Assembly: GCA_963726005.1 (NCBI GenBank)
Contig: CAVSAT010000004.1
Span: forward strand, 620,001 to 684,000
Direction: 5' to 3'
DNA: 64,000 bases
Source: Bog-473 sp963726005
GTDB taxonomy: Bacteria; Actinomycetota; Acidimicrobiia; Acidimicrobiales; RAAP-2
The translations under genes were made by a program, and so were the position numbers. The first letter of the stretch is position 1. Every line of letters starts with the position of its first letter. The notes under the pieces are model-generated. The model did not search any database, had not been told where the DNA came from, and saw only the letters and a program-made list of their open reading frames with translations. Of this stretch, positions 18,855-27,718 are shown piece by piece.

Positions 18855-19466
18855 GTGACCCCACCCAAGACGACCACTCGACCCCGCGAGACCCAGGCGG
18901 AGCGGTCGGCGCGCACGCGGGCGGCGCTGCTGGCGTCGGCGCGGCGGCTGTTCGCGGAAAAGGGTTTCGCCGGCACCGGCCGGGAGGAGATCGCGGAGGT
19001 CGCCGGCGTGACCCGGGGCGCGCTCTACCACCACTTCGCGTCGAAGACCGAGGTCGCGGCGGCCGTGGTGGCCGAGATCGAGGACGAGTTGGTCGAGCGT
19101 GTCGTGGCCGCCGCCCTCGAGGGCCGCGGCCTGCGTGACCAGCTCCTGCGGGGCTGCCGGGCCTATGTGGAGGCCTGTGCCGACCCCACGATGGCCCGCA
19201 TCCTGGCCGATGCACCGGCCGTGCTCGGGATCGAGGCGTGTCGGGCCATCGATTCGGCCGCCTGCATCCCGTTGCTGGAGAGCGCCTTTTCCCGGGCCGA
19301 GGACGAGGGCGTGGCCGTACCCGGGGATCCCGGCGTCGCCGCCGCCTTGTTGCTGGGCCTCCTCAACGAGGCCGGCGCCATCATCGCCGCCGCGCCTCAT
19401 GACCGCGCCCTGGCGGCGCGGGTCGGGGCCACCGTCGATGCCTTCGTCGGGAAGCTCTTCGACTGA
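18855..19466 (+). CDS. TetR-family transcriptional regulator
   Basis: A 203-residue regulator. The N-terminal HTH reads ARRLFAEKGFAGTGREEIAE then VAGVTRGALYHHFASKTEV, a textbook TetR sequence. The C-terminal part is helical and contains ACADPTMARILADAPAVLG, as in AcrR-like members with small-molecule pockets. GTG 18855 follows the purine-rich GAGGAGG and gives the normal N-terminal length; ATG 18813 is open in frame but overlaps the palindrome and adds a basic tail. It is divergent from the amine oxidase and upstream of the aldehyde dehydrogenase by 128 bases, so it may control oxidase and dehydrogenase as one amine-degradation unit. That is inference. Confidence 0.88.
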   Translation: MTPPKTTTRPRETQAERSARTRAALLASARRLFAEKGFAGTGREEIAEVAGVTRGALYHHFASKTEVAAAVVAEIEDELVERVVAAALEGRGLRDQLLRGCRAYVEACADPTMARILADAPAVLGIEACRAIDSAACIPLLESAFSRAEDEGVAVPGDPGVAAALLLGLLNEAGAIIAAAPHDRALAARVGATVDAFVGKLFD

Positions 19467-19594
19467 CCCAGCCGGTGGGTGTCGCGCCGGCGCTCCCCGT
19501 CGATTGAGCAGGAAGGGGCGAGGTGGGAGGATGGCCGGGCCAGATCGCACCGCCGGTAGGGGAATCCTCCGTGCGCACACCATCGAGGAGCGCC

Positions 19595-21010
19595 ATGTCC
19601 GAGTTCGTCATGACCATCGCGGGAGACACCGCGCCGACCGAGGGAACGTTCGGCGTCCGGAACCCCGCGACCGGGGAAGTCTTCGCGCAGGCCCCCGAGT
19701 GCACGCGCCAGCAGCTCGACGCCGCCTTCGACGCCGCGGCCAAGGCCGCCCGCGACTGGAAGGCCGACGAGGCGGCGCGGCGCGCGGTGCTGCTCCGGGC
19801 GGCCGACGTGCTCCTGGCGTCGCAGGACGAGTTGGCCCCGGTCCTCACGGCAGAGCAGGGCAAGCCGCTCGGCGACGCCGGCATCGAGGTCTTCGCGTCG
19901 GCCATCTGGAGCCAGTACTTCGCCAACCTGGAGATGCCGAACCAGGTGATTCAGGACGACGACTCGGCTCACGTCGAGCTGGCCCGCCGTCCCCTGGGTG
20001 TGGTCGCAGCCATCACGCCGTGGAACTTCCCGCTGACGCTCGCCTTCTGGAAGATCGCTCCGGCGCTCCTGGCTGGCAACACCCTGGTGTTGAAGCCCTC
20101 CCCCTACACGCCCTTGACCACGCTCAAGGTCGGCGAGCTGCTGCGCGACGTGTTCCCGCCGGGGGTGGTCAACATCGTGAGCGGCGGCGACCAACTCGGT
20201 GCGTGGATGACCTCGCACCCGGTGCCGCGCAAGATCAGCTTCACGGGGTCAGTCGAGACGGGCAAGAAGGTCGCGCAGTCGGCCGCGCCCGACCTCAAGC
20301 GGGTGACCCTTGAACTGGGCGGCAACGACCCGGCCATCGTGCTCGATGACGCGGACCCGGCCGCCGTGGCCTCCGCCATCTTTGCCGGTGCGTTCAGCAA
20401 CAACGGGCAGGTCTGCTCGGCCATCAAGCGGGTCTATGTCCCCGAGGCCCTCTACGACGACGTGGTCGAGGGCCTCGCGACACACGCCCGCGCCAGCAAG
20501 GTCGGCGAGGGCACCGAGGAGGGCGTGAAGCTCGGGCCGATCAACAACGAACCCCAGTTCGAGCGGGTCAAGGAGCTGGTGGCCGACGCCCTCTCGCACG
20601 GCGCGACCGCGGTCACGGGAGGCAAGGCCATGGACAGGCCCGGCTATTTCTTCGAGCCCACCATCCTGGCCGGCCTCTCCGACGGGACGAGGATCGTGGA
20701 CGAGGAGCAGTTCGGTCCGGCCCTGCCGGTGGTGGCCTATCGCGACCTGGGCGATGCCATCGACCGGGCCAACGCGACCCACTTCGGCCTGTCGGGCTCG
20801 GTGTGGAGCGCCGACTCCGAGCGCGCCACCGCCGTGGCCGCGCAGCTCGAGTGCGGGACGGCGTGGGTCAACACGCATCTCGCGCTGGCTCCGCAGCAGC
20901 CCTTCGGGGGCTTCAAGTGGAGCGGCATAGGCGTGGAGAACGGGCCCTGGGGCCTGGCCGAATTCTCCGAGTTCCAGGTGGTCTACCGCTCCAAGGCTCC
21001 AGCGGGCTGA
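19595..21010 (+). CDS. NAD(P)-dependent aldehyde dehydrogenase
   Basis: A 471-residue aldehyde dehydrogenase superfamily enzyme. Visible are the cofactor-site blocks ITPWNFPLTLAFWKIAPAL and KISFTGSVETGK, the general-base glutamate in LELGGNDP (E240), the catalytic cysteine in NNGQVCSAIKRV (C274), and the C-terminal FGGFKWSGIGVENGPWG. It oxidises an aldehyde to the acid. Placed after an amine oxidase/TetR pair, a natural role is oxidation of the aldehyde left by amine oxidation, which is inference from context. ATG 19595 has GAGGAG four bases upstream; the frame is open further up but without a good site. Confidence 0.92.
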   Translation: MSEFVMTIAGDTAPTEGTFGVRNPATGEVFAQAPECTRQQLDAAFDAAAKAARDWKADEAARRAVLLRAADVLLASQDELAPVLTAEQGKPLGDAGIEVFASAIWSQYFANLEMPNQVIQDDDSAHVELARRPLGVVAAITPWNFPLTLAFWKIAPALLAGNTLVLKPSPYTPLTTLKVGELLRDVFPPGVVNIVSGGDQLGAWMTSHPVPRKISFTGSVETGKKVAQSAAPDLKRVTLELGGNDPAIVLDDADPAAVASAIFAGAFSNNGQVCSAIKRVYVPEALYDDVVEGLATHARASKVGEGTEEGVKLGPINNEPQFERVKELVADALSHGATAVTGGKAMDRPGYFFEPTILAGLSDGTRIVDEEQFGPALPVVAYRDLGDAIDRANATHFGLSGSVWSADSERATAVAAQLECGTAWVNTHLALAPQQPFGGFKWSGIGVENGPWGLAEFSEFQVVYRSKAPAG

Positions 21011-21212
21011 TCCCGTCAGCGCGCCGCACTTGTCGGCAGCCCTCTCCGGGGAGCCGGGCGGGTGACTCGGATCGGCTTCGCCCCCCGGCCCAGAGCCGCC
21101 GAAGCCGGCTGCACCGATCCGGCGCCGGATGTGAGCGCGTGGCGGTGGTGCTGCTGGCGCGGCGCAATGCGGTCATGGTGCGCGGACGCGGTGAAGCGGG
21201 TGTCCGGCAAAC

Positions 21213-21229
21213 GTGAGGGTTCTGTGAGG
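21213..21229 (+). promoter_or_regulatory. GTGAGG direct repeats with 11-bp period upstream of the response regulator
   Basis: GTGAGG at 21213-21218 is repeated at 21224-21229, an 11-bp offset, about 50 bases before the response-regulator start. OmpR/PhoB-type regulators commonly bind two head-to-tail half-sites one helical turn apart, so this is a candidate autoregulatory site. An AT-richer GCGATATTC follows and could be part of a promoter. Confidence 0.35.
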
Positions 21230-21278
21230 AGTGCGATATTCGGGCAATTCCGGGTGCGGGAGATGGAAGGCTAGGTCC

Positions 21279-21956
21279 GTGAGCACCGACAACGGAACTG
21301 TTGTCGTCGTCGAAGACGACCCGCACATCGCCGACCTGGTGGACCTCTACCTGCGGCGCGAGGGCTACCGGGTGCTGCTGGCCGTCGACGGCGAGAGGGG
21401 CCTCGAGATCTTCAAGCAGGCGGACCCCTGGATCGTCATCCTCGACGTGGGGCTCCCGGGGACGCATGACGGGTTCGACGTCTGCCGCGAGATCCGTGCG
21501 CGCAGCACCGTTCCCGTGCTCTTCCTCACGGCGCGCGACGACGAGGTGGACCGCATCCTCGGCCTGGAATTGGGTGCCGACGACTACCTGGTCAAGCCGT
21601 TCTCCCCCCGCGAACTGGTTGCCCGCGTGCGCGCCATCTTGCGCCGGACCCGCGAGGGCCCGGCGCCCCAGGAGGTGCTCACCGTCGGCGACCTCGAGGT
21701 CGACGTGCGGCGCCGGGAGGCTCGCCGGGCGGGCGAGGTCGTGGCGCTGACCACCCGCGAGTTCGATCTGCTCGCTTTCCTCGCCAACAACGCCGGCCTG
21801 GCCCTCTCGCGCCAGCAGCTGCTCGACGGCGTCTGGGGCTCCGACTGGTACGGCGACGAGCGCACGGTGGACGTTCACGTGGCGCAGCTGCGCAAGAAGC
21901 TCGGCTCCGACCTCCCGCTCGTCACGGTGTGGGGCGTGGGCTACCGGTTCGGCTGA
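21279..21956 (+). CDS. OmpR/PhoB-family response regulator
   Basis: A 225-residue two-domain regulator. The receiver has the acidic pair VVEDDP (residues 12-14), phospho-acceptor D56 in ILDVGLP, Thr in LFLTARD and Lys106 in LVKPFSP. The C-terminal winged helix shows EVVALTTREFDLLAFL, DGVWGSDWYGDERTVDVHV and VWGVGYRFG. GTG 21279 starts just before the first strand. It is followed after three bases by its histidine kinase, so the two form an operon. The signal and target genes are not visible from sequence, although a direct repeat upstream suggests self-regulation. Confidence 0.93.
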   Translation: MSTDNGTVVVVEDDPHIADLVDLYLRREGYRVLLAVDGERGLEIFKQADPWIVILDVGLPGTHDGFDVCREIRARSTVPVLFLTARDDEVDRILGLELGADDYLVKPFSPRELVARVRAILRRTREGPAPQEVLTVGDLEVDVRRREARRAGEVVALTTREFDLLAFLANNAGLALSRQQLLDGVWGSDWYGDERTVDVHVAQLRKKLGSDLPLVTVWGVGYRFG

Positions 21957-21959
21957 CCG

Positions 21960-23402
21960 GTGCGTCGCCGCCTCATGCTGGCCTTGGTGGGCCTGGTCGC
22001 GGTCGTCCTGGTGATCGCGGGGGCCGGCAGCCTCATCTTGACCCGGAACGCAGCGCGCACCCAGGCACAGTCGCAACTCGTATCCGAGGCCAACGGACTG
22101 ACGTCAGACAAAAGCGGGACGACTCGGTCACTCGCGGCGCTGCGCGTCGTGCGTAAGACGCTCGAGCTCGAGGACGCCGAGATCGTCCGCATCGACCGGC
22201 AGGGCAGAGTCGTGACGCCGCTGCCCAACGGGCTCACCCAGCAGGACATCGACGTCGCCGCGGTCCAGTCCGGGCAGACGACGTCGGGTCGGAGGGGCAA
22301 CATCGTCTTCGCCGTCGCGCCGGTCACGCTGACGGAGTTGGAGCGGGTGCGCCTGCGCAACTTCGCCGGCACCCTCGCCGTCCTCCTCACCCGCGACGTC
22401 GGCGGCATCGGGCCCAGCTGGGGCTACTTCATCATCGCCGGGGGAGCGGCGCTGCTCATCGCCGCGCTGGTGGCGTGGCAGATGAGCCGCCGCATGGCCC
22501 GCCCGCTGGTCGAGGCGATGGAGGTGACCGGGCGCATCGCGTCCGGGGAGCTGGAAAGCCGTGTCCCCGTCCGGCCCAACGACTACCCGGAGTTCGCGTC
22601 GCTCGCCGGCTCCATCAACGACATGGCACAGAGCCTGGAGGACGGCCGCGCCCGGGAGCGCCACCTCCTGCTCGCGGTCTCGCACGACCTGCGCACGCCG
22701 CTCACGTCCATTCGCGGCTTCGCCGAGGCAATTCAGGATGGGGCCATTGAGGACGACGGGCGGGCGGCCGACGTGATCATCGCCGAGTCGCGCCGGCTGG
22801 AGCGCCTCGTGGGCGATCTGCTCGACCTGACGAAGCTCGAAGCGCGGCAGATGTCGATCTCCATGCGCCCCACCGATGCGGCGGAAGTGGTGACCACCAC
22901 AACGGAGGGGTTCCGGCCCGCAGCGGCCAAGAGCGGGTTGGCGATCGTGCTCCAGGTTCCCGGGGCCGGCGATGACGCCCCGCCGCTGGTCGCGGCGGAT
23001 CCGGACAGACTGGCCCAGCTCCTGGCGAACCTCCTCGAGAACGCGATCACGTTCGCTCTGACGACCGTGACCGTGACGATGAACGACGATCCTGCCGCCG
23101 GCGCCTGCGTGATCACCGTCATGGACGACGGACCCGGCATCGCCGCCGGCGACCTGACCAAAGTGTTCGAACGGTTCTACCGGGCCGACCGTGGCCCCAA
23201 TCGCCGGCTGGGATCTGGGCTGGGACTGGCGATCGTGGCAGAGCTGGCGGCCGCCATGGGAGGCAGCGTGCGAGTGGAGTCGCCGGTCACGTACGACGGC
23301 GGCTCCCGCCTCGTGGTGACGCTGCGGCACTGGTCAGGCGCGGACGGGTCACCAACCCCCATCGCGGCTTCGGTGGTCAAGGCGCCCGAGACTCCCGCGT
23401 AA
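21960..23402 (+). CDS. Membrane sensor histidine kinase
   Basis: A 480-residue kinase partnering the upstream regulator. There is a membrane segment at about residues 5-27, an extracytoplasmic sensor of about 125 residues, a second membrane segment at about 153-174, then a HAMP linker (RPLVEAMEVTGRIASGELES). The phospho-accepting H242 lies in AVSHDLRTPLTS, the ATP-binding N box in LLENAITF, and the G boxes in DDGPGI and GSGLGLAIV. The sensor is of no recognised type by eye. GTG 21960 is the start, three bases after the regulator stop. A C-terminal tail of about 25 residues after the kinase core is unremarkable. Confidence 0.92.
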   Translation: MRRRLMLALVGLVAVVLVIAGAGSLILTRNAARTQAQSQLVSEANGLTSDKSGTTRSLAALRVVRKTLELEDAEIVRIDRQGRVVTPLPNGLTQQDIDVAAVQSGQTTSGRRGNIVFAVAPVTLTELERVRLRNFAGTLAVLLTRDVGGIGPSWGYFIIAGGAALLIAALVAWQMSRRMARPLVEAMEVTGRIASGELESRVPVRPNDYPEFASLAGSINDMAQSLEDGRARERHLLLAVSHDLRTPLTSIRGFAEAIQDGAIEDDGRAADVIIAESRRLERLVGDLLDLTKLEARQMSISMRPTDAAEVVTTTTEGFRPAAAKSGLAIVLQVPGAGDDAPPLVAADPDRLAQLLANLLENAITFALTTVTVTMNDDPAAGACVITVMDDGPGIAAGDLTKVFERFYRADRGPNRRLGSGLGLAIVAELAAAMGGSVRVESPVTYDGGSRLVVTLRHWSGADGSPTPIAASVVKAPETPA

Positions 23403-23478
23403 CCGACACGCACCCGGCGAGGGCCACCCTGAGCGCTCGCGTGTGGCGGCAAACGGAGGCGAGTACGGTTCGACGCTG

Positions 23479-23895
23479 ATGGATGTCCAGGAGGTACTCA
23501 GGAATGCGCCGCTCTTTGCGCGACTGTCGAAGAAGGACATCAAGCAGCTTGCGGCGACCATGAACCGGAGGTCGTTCCCGGCTGGCACGGTGATCATCCA
23601 GAAGGGCAAGCCCGGCATGGGCTTCTTCGTCATCGCGAGTGGGTCGGCGACGGTGACGGTGGGCGGCAACCGGGTGCGGGCCCTGAACGCGGGCGACCAC
23701 TTTGGCGAGATCGCCCTGATCGACGACGGGCCGCGCATGGCCGAGGTCACCGCGGACACCGATCTGGAGTGTTACGCCCTGGCCGCCTACGAGTTCCGGC
23801 CGTTCGTGCAGGACCACCCGGACGTGGCCTGGGCCCTCATGCAGTCGCTGGTCAAGCGGATCGTGCGTGACGCCGAGGCTGACGATCGGGTCTGA
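23479..23895 (+). CDS. Small cyclic-nucleotide-binding domain protein (Crp-like, no HTH)
   Basis: A 138-residue protein consisting of one cNMP-binding beta barrel. The phosphate-binding cassette is AGDHFGEIALIDDGPRMAEV, which keeps the Gly-Glu and the Arg that contact cyclic nucleotide phosphate. The N-terminal helix (LRNAPLFARLSKKDIKQLA) is typical, but there is no DNA-binding domain at the C-terminus, so it is not a transcription factor by itself. It may act as a sensor subunit or partner protein. ATG 23479 is chosen because it begins the conserved helix. It follows the kinase by about 75 bases on the same strand. Confidence 0.85.
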   Translation: MDVQEVLRNAPLFARLSKKDIKQLAATMNRRSFPAGTVIIQKGKPGMGFFVIASGSATVTVGGNRVRALNAGDHFGEIALIDDGPRMAEVTADTDLECYALAAYEFRPFVQDHPDVAWALMQSLVKRIVRDAEADDRV

Positions 23896-23901
23896 CTCGA
23901 C

Positions 23902-23920
23902 GAGAAACGGAATCGTTCTC
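23902..23920 (+). terminator. Weak hairpin GAGAAACG-GAAT-CGTTCTC after the cNMP-binding gene
   Basis: A short stem with one bulge lies seven bases after the stop of the cyclic-nucleotide-binding gene and before the convergent small membrane protein gene. The position fits a shared terminator; the stem is short and has no T tract, so the call is tentative. Confidence 0.3.
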
Positions 23921-23938
23921 AGCGGGGCCCGGGATGCC

Positions 23939-24223
23939 TCAGGGCAGGTGAGCAGGAGTGGGCGCAACGGGCGCCCCAGGGGCGTGGCTCACCGATGCGA
24001 TCGGCGCCACCCACGCCGCCGTGGCGGGCTCGGATATGAGCATGAGGACGCGGTACGTCGCCGTGTAGGCACCCATGCCGACGATCGCGCTGAGAGCGAA
24101 GGCAGCCACGAGCTTCGCCCACCGCTCCGCCCTCGATATCCGCATCGTCGTGGGATCCGCTGCCCTCGCCCCGCGGTAGCGCCCGGCCTGGATGTCCACA
24201 TAGGAGTTTCGGGTGATCTGCAC
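23939..24223 (-). CDS. Small single-span membrane protein, hypothetical
   Basis: A 94-residue open frame from GTG 24223. It has a basic N-terminal region (RISRAERWAKLV), one hydrophobic stretch (AAFALSAIVGMGAYTATYRV) and a Pro/Ala-rich tail, as in small anchored proteins. No family is recognised. It lies 48 bases downstream of the FtsX-type permease on the same strand, so it may be co-transcribed with it. The frame could be chance in such GC-rich DNA, but the clear membrane segment and position favour a real gene. Confidence 0.45.
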   Translation of the reverse strand: MQITRNSYVDIQAGRYRGARAADPTTMRISRAERWAKLVAAFALSAIVGMGAYTATYRVLMLISEPATAAWVAPIASVSHAPGAPVAPTPAHLP

Positions 24224-24271
24224 CAGACCTTGAGCGGAGCGCCGGGCCTCCTGGTGGGGTGCCCCACAGGC

Positions 24272-26791
24272 TCATTCGACCCGCAGCAGCACCGAGGTGC
24301 CGGTACGGGCTGCGACGCGCGCGGGGAAGACGGCCACCAAGTTGGCGAAGACGATGGCGCCGAAGGCGACAGCCAGAACCGACGCCACGGGCACGGTCGG
24401 GTCGGGGACCGCCGAGATGCCACGGGCGAACAATGTCCACAAGAAACGACCGAGACCAATTCCGATCGGGACGCCGGCGATGACTCCGATCACGGCGGCC
24501 ACCGAGGACTGCCAGGCCACCGACGCGCCGAGCTGCCGCTGGGTGAACCCGAGCGCCTTCAGTACCGCGAACTGCCTCCGACGCTGCCGAACGGAGGCGA
24601 CAAGGGTAAGTCCGAGCGCGCCGAGGGCCCCGGCGGCCAGTACGGCGGCCAAGAGCGCCGGGGTCGCTCCAACGGTGCGGTAATTCGCGATCTCCGCCGG
24701 GCGCAGGGCGCCGACCACGCCACCGACTGGCCCGTCGGGGTCAGATGGACGGTTGAGGACGGCCGTGATGTGGTCGAGCGAGTGGAGCGCGGCGAGCCGG
24801 CTCACGCCTGGCTTGATGGTGACGAAGGCGGCCATCGGGCCCGGGATCGGGACGCCCTGTTGGTTGCGGTCCGTGGCCGAGAAGAGCGAGGAGGCCATGA
24901 CGGCTCCGCTCCCCATCTCCATCACGGGTTGGCCCGAGCCGCCAATGGTGGGGAGCGTGGCGGTGCCGACGACGCGCAGGGCCCGCGTGCGGCCGTCCAC
25001 GTTCGCCAGCACCGTGCCGCCGAGGTGCGCGTGCAGCGCCGCCAGCGTCGCAGGCCCCAGGATGATCTGTGACGGTGCGGCGAGGGCATGGCCAGAGAGC
25101 ATCGAGGGCCCGACCGAGGCGCCGGGCGTCATGGCCAGGACGGGGACGTCTCTGCGGTCGAGCCCGGCACTCTCGAAGTAGACGCCCGTCCAGTGTGCGA
25201 CGGCTGGGTCGTGGTCCAGCAGCGTCGTGGTCTGCGCCGCGGGCAGGTTCTCGGCGGCCGAAAATCCGGCCAGCAGGGCATAGTCCCAGTTCCATCCGTA
25301 GAGCGAGGGCTGCGAGACGAGGGCGTTGAGGCTGGCGCCGAATGTGACAGAGGTCACGATCACGACGACGGCCACCACGGCTCCCAAGAGAGCGGAGCGC
25401 ACAGGCGCCGCAGACCGCGCCGATCCCGAGCCGAGGGCGGAGCGCAGGCCGAGCACGGCGCTCGGCGGCAAGCCGGTGGCGGTGGCGGCCCGGTTCCACG
25501 CGGGATTGCGCTCGGGGAGGCGCGCCTTCACGGCCAGCCGGTGGGGTGCCACCAGGTACGCCACGAGCAGCGCGGTCGCGCTCAGCAAGACGAGATAGAG
25601 AACGAAGCCGAACCCGAGAACGGTCCAGTCGAAGGAGACCCCCATCTCGGGGAACACCGATCGGACGGGCCCGAACGGGGCCAGCGGGGAAAGAGCGACG
25701 GCGACCGCCGTCGCCAGCAGTGACCCGGCGACGACGGCGCCGATCACCCCGACCAACCCGTCGGCCATGGTCATGCCGGGCCCGGCACCCAGCGCGCGCA
25801 CGACGGCACTGTCGTCGATGTTCCGCCGGACGAGCCGGCTGATGACCTGGCCGTTGATCACCAGCGCCGCCAGCGCTGCGATCAGCCCGAAGAGCCCAAT
25901 CGCAATCGCTTCGGGCCGGATGGTGCGCTCGGCCTTCGCCACGTACGGCGTCCACGTGGTGGAGCCTGCGGCGGGTCCGAGATTCGGGATGACCTTGTTC
26001 ACGGCGGAGACCACCGCCGCCTGACGTGCGCGGCCGCCGTCGAGATGCAGCGTGGCGTACGAGTAGTAGGCGCAGCAGGCCTCGAGGCGCTTGGTCAACG
26101 CGGGGGTGACGATCGCCTGCTGATTGCCCAGCGCGGCGTCGTCGTCCTCGACGATCTGTGTCTGCGCCTCGATGATGCCGACGAGCTTGAAGGGGACGAC
26201 GAGGTGGGGCCTCGACTGGGGATAGCCCCTGAAGCTCGGTGCATTCACCTGCGCGGTGGTGAAGAACGCGACGGGCAGGGTGGACCCGATGTGCAGCCCG
26301 TACTGTGCGGCGGCGCCGGAGGACATGACGATCTCGTCCATCCGGTCCGGTCGGGCCATCCGGCCCTGGACGACCGTCACCTTGTCCGTGGTGAAGTACT
26401 CGCCGTTCGGGCTGCCCTCCAATGACGGTGGCGCCTGGCCGGGGACGCCTGCCCCCCGATTGTGCCCCAATACCTGCAAGGTGCCGTCGAACCCGATGAC
26501 GGTGACGGCGCGGGTGACGCCCGGGACGCGGGCGACCGCCCGGTTGACCTGCGCCGAGTAGCCCACGTTCGAGATGGGATCGAATTCGGTGAACGTCTGC
26601 ACGTCGGACGGATTCGTGCTGGCCAGATACACAGGGAAAGAGGACTGCGTGCGCCGCGCACCCGCTACGGCCGCCATGGCGATGCCTCCCAACAGGCCGA
26701 TGAGCACGACGAGGGTCAGGTACCCGGTCCATCGCCGGCGGAAGGTGGCCCGAAACCGGTAGGTGGACTCGCGCGCAATCGATCGGATCAA
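24272..26791 (-). CDS. FtsX-like ABC transporter permease (MacB type, double FtsX domain)
   Basis: An 839-residue membrane protein. An N-terminal span (LTLVVLIGLLGGIAMAAVAG) precedes a long extracytoplasmic domain of about 250 residues, then three spans (AIAIGLFGLIAALAALVI onward), a second large extracytoplasmic domain, and a closing group of three spans (TPALLAAVLAAGALGALGLT, with RQFAVLKALGFTQRQL, the typical FtsX coupling helix). Such permeases pair with a LolD/MacB-like ATPase to move lipids, lipoproteins or peptides or to drive envelope enzymes. No ATPase gene adjoins, so the partner is elsewhere. TTG 26791 is preceded by a GGAGGAAGG Shine-Dalgarno six bases away; a longer frame to 26899 has no such site. 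Confidence 0.85.
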   Translation of the reverse strand: MIRSIARESTYRFRATFRRRWTGYLTLVVLIGLLGGIAMAAVAGARRTQSSFPVYLASTNPSDVQTFTEFDPISNVGYSAQVNRAVARVPGVTRAVTVIGFDGTLQVLGHNRGAGVPGQAPPSLEGSPNGEYFTTDKVTVVQGRMARPDRMDEIVMSSGAAAQYGLHIGSTLPVAFFTTAQVNAPSFRGYPQSRPHLVVPFKLVGIIEAQTQIVEDDDAALGNQQAIVTPALTKRLEACCAYYSYATLHLDGGRARQAAVVSAVNKVIPNLGPAAGSTTWTPYVAKAERTIRPEAIAIGLFGLIAALAALVINGQVISRLVRRNIDDSAVVRALGAGPGMTMADGLVGVIGAVVAGSLLATAVAVALSPLAPFGPVRSVFPEMGVSFDWTVLGFGFVLYLVLLSATALLVAYLVAPHRLAVKARLPERNPAWNRAATATGLPPSAVLGLRSALGSGSARSAAPVRSALLGAVVAVVVIVTSVTFGASLNALVSQPSLYGWNWDYALLAGFSAAENLPAAQTTTLLDHDPAVAHWTGVYFESAGLDRRDVPVLAMTPGASVGPSMLSGHALAAPSQIILGPATLAALHAHLGGTVLANVDGRTRALRVVGTATLPTIGGSGQPVMEMGSGAVMASSLFSATDRNQQGVPIPGPMAAFVTIKPGVSRLAALHSLDHITAVLNRPSDPDGPVGGVVGALRPAEIANYRTVGATPALLAAVLAAGALGALGLTLVASVRQRRRQFAVLKALGFTQRQLGASVAWQSSVAAVIGVIAGVPIGIGLGRFLWTLFARGISAVPDPTVPVASVLAVAFGAIVFANLVAVFPARVAARTGTSVLLRVE

Positions 26792-27662
26792 AGCGCGACC
26801 TTCCTCCCCGTGCCTCGTGTCTCGTGACTCATGAGCAGATCGCCGGGCGGCCCGGCTTCTTCCTCCGTCAAGTGTGTCCGAGACGCTCGTCAGCCCCAAG
26901 GTGGGTACCCGCCGACGGGTGTCGTGCTAGCACCCGGGTTGAACGCGGATGCTTTCTGCGCGCCGCGCCGGTGGACCCCGTGACTGTCACCAATCGGCCT
27001 GCAGGGACCTTCGGCCTATGGCTTGGGACTTTCGGCCCTATGGCCAATTCGAATCCCCTTGACCGTGTCCTCGTGGCGGTGTGTGCGGAACCGTTGTCGG
27101 AAACAGTGACACAAATCGGTCAGTTCGTCAGCACGGGTCCAGACACCATCGGCGGGTTGATGCTGTCGACCAATCCCGAGATTCCTCGAGCACTTCGTGT
27201 GGTCTCTCCGGCGCGGCCGAGTGGCTCGCCAGACTGAGTGTGGGCTGGGAACCGAGAGGCCTCACGATCAATGCGTGTGTCGGGCCCGACCGGGAAGTGC
27301 GTCTCGAGTCGCCCGGACCCTCACTCTACGACTTCATCGAAAGAGGTAGGGGTAAAGAGCCTCCATTGACGGGCACCGGCCAATCCCCACGGTCGCCCGC
27401 CAGTGCGACGGATGTGCCTGGGTTCAGCTTTTTGCTTGGGCGGGGAGTGGTGTAACCGCGTGTCGTGATCTCCGTCACTCTTGTTGTCCATATGGGCGAG
27501 CGAAAGGGACGACGAGCATTGGGCGCTAGGCACGCGGGTGGACCATGCCCGGGAATCGTTCGTGACAGATGGCGAATTGTCGCTCACGTGTCCCCTTCAT
27601 TGGCATCCGATCCTGGCGAGCACACGCTGCAGATCCGACCCCTGGCTCCAACGCAATGTCAG
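26792..27662. other. Gene-poor stretch of about 870 bp; two DosR-like boxes, no convincing gene
   Basis: Open frames here (for example 26824-27237 and 27081-27455 on plus) have no recognisable domain. A segment around 27050-27230 (VLVAVCAEPLSETVTQIGQF) and one around 27240-27350 (SVGWEPRGLTINACVG) look somewhat protein-like in different frames and might be remains of a decayed gene. No tRNA or hairpin terminator is evident. The notable content is the pair of boxes at 27004-27040. Confidence 0.4.
27004..27040. promoter_or_regulatory. Two tandem DosR/DevR-like boxes, 21 bp apart
   Basis: TTGGGACTTTCGGCCCTA (27023-27040) fits the palindromic DosR consensus TTSGGGACTWWAGTCCCSAA in its GGGAC and GNCC halves. 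A second copy, GGGACCTTCGGCCTA, starts at 27004, exactly 21 bp away, two helical turns, as in tandem DosR sites of mycobacterial hypoxia genes. The boxes are 213 bp upstream of the FtsX-type permease (minus) and about 680 bp upstream of the repeat-protein gene (plus), so the target gene is unclear. Confidence 0.5.
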
Positions 27663-27693
27663 TTGACACGTTGCATTTGGGCTGTTCCAATAC
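27663..27693 (+). promoter_or_regulatory. Candidate promoter for the secreted repeat protein
   Basis: A perfect -35 TTGACA at 27663-27668 is followed after 18-19 bases by an AT-rich CCAATAC that could serve as -10. It lies about 25 bases before the Shine-Dalgarno and start at 27719. The -10 match is poor. Confidence 0.35.
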
Positions 27694-27718
27694 CGGCTAC
27701 TGGATGAAGGGAGCTTCA

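Noticed and set aside
26824..27455. Two overlapping open frames with some protein-like stretches
   Set aside because: No domain, no good ribosome site, and the upper frame covers the DosR-like boxes. They may be remains of a gene but cannot be supported.
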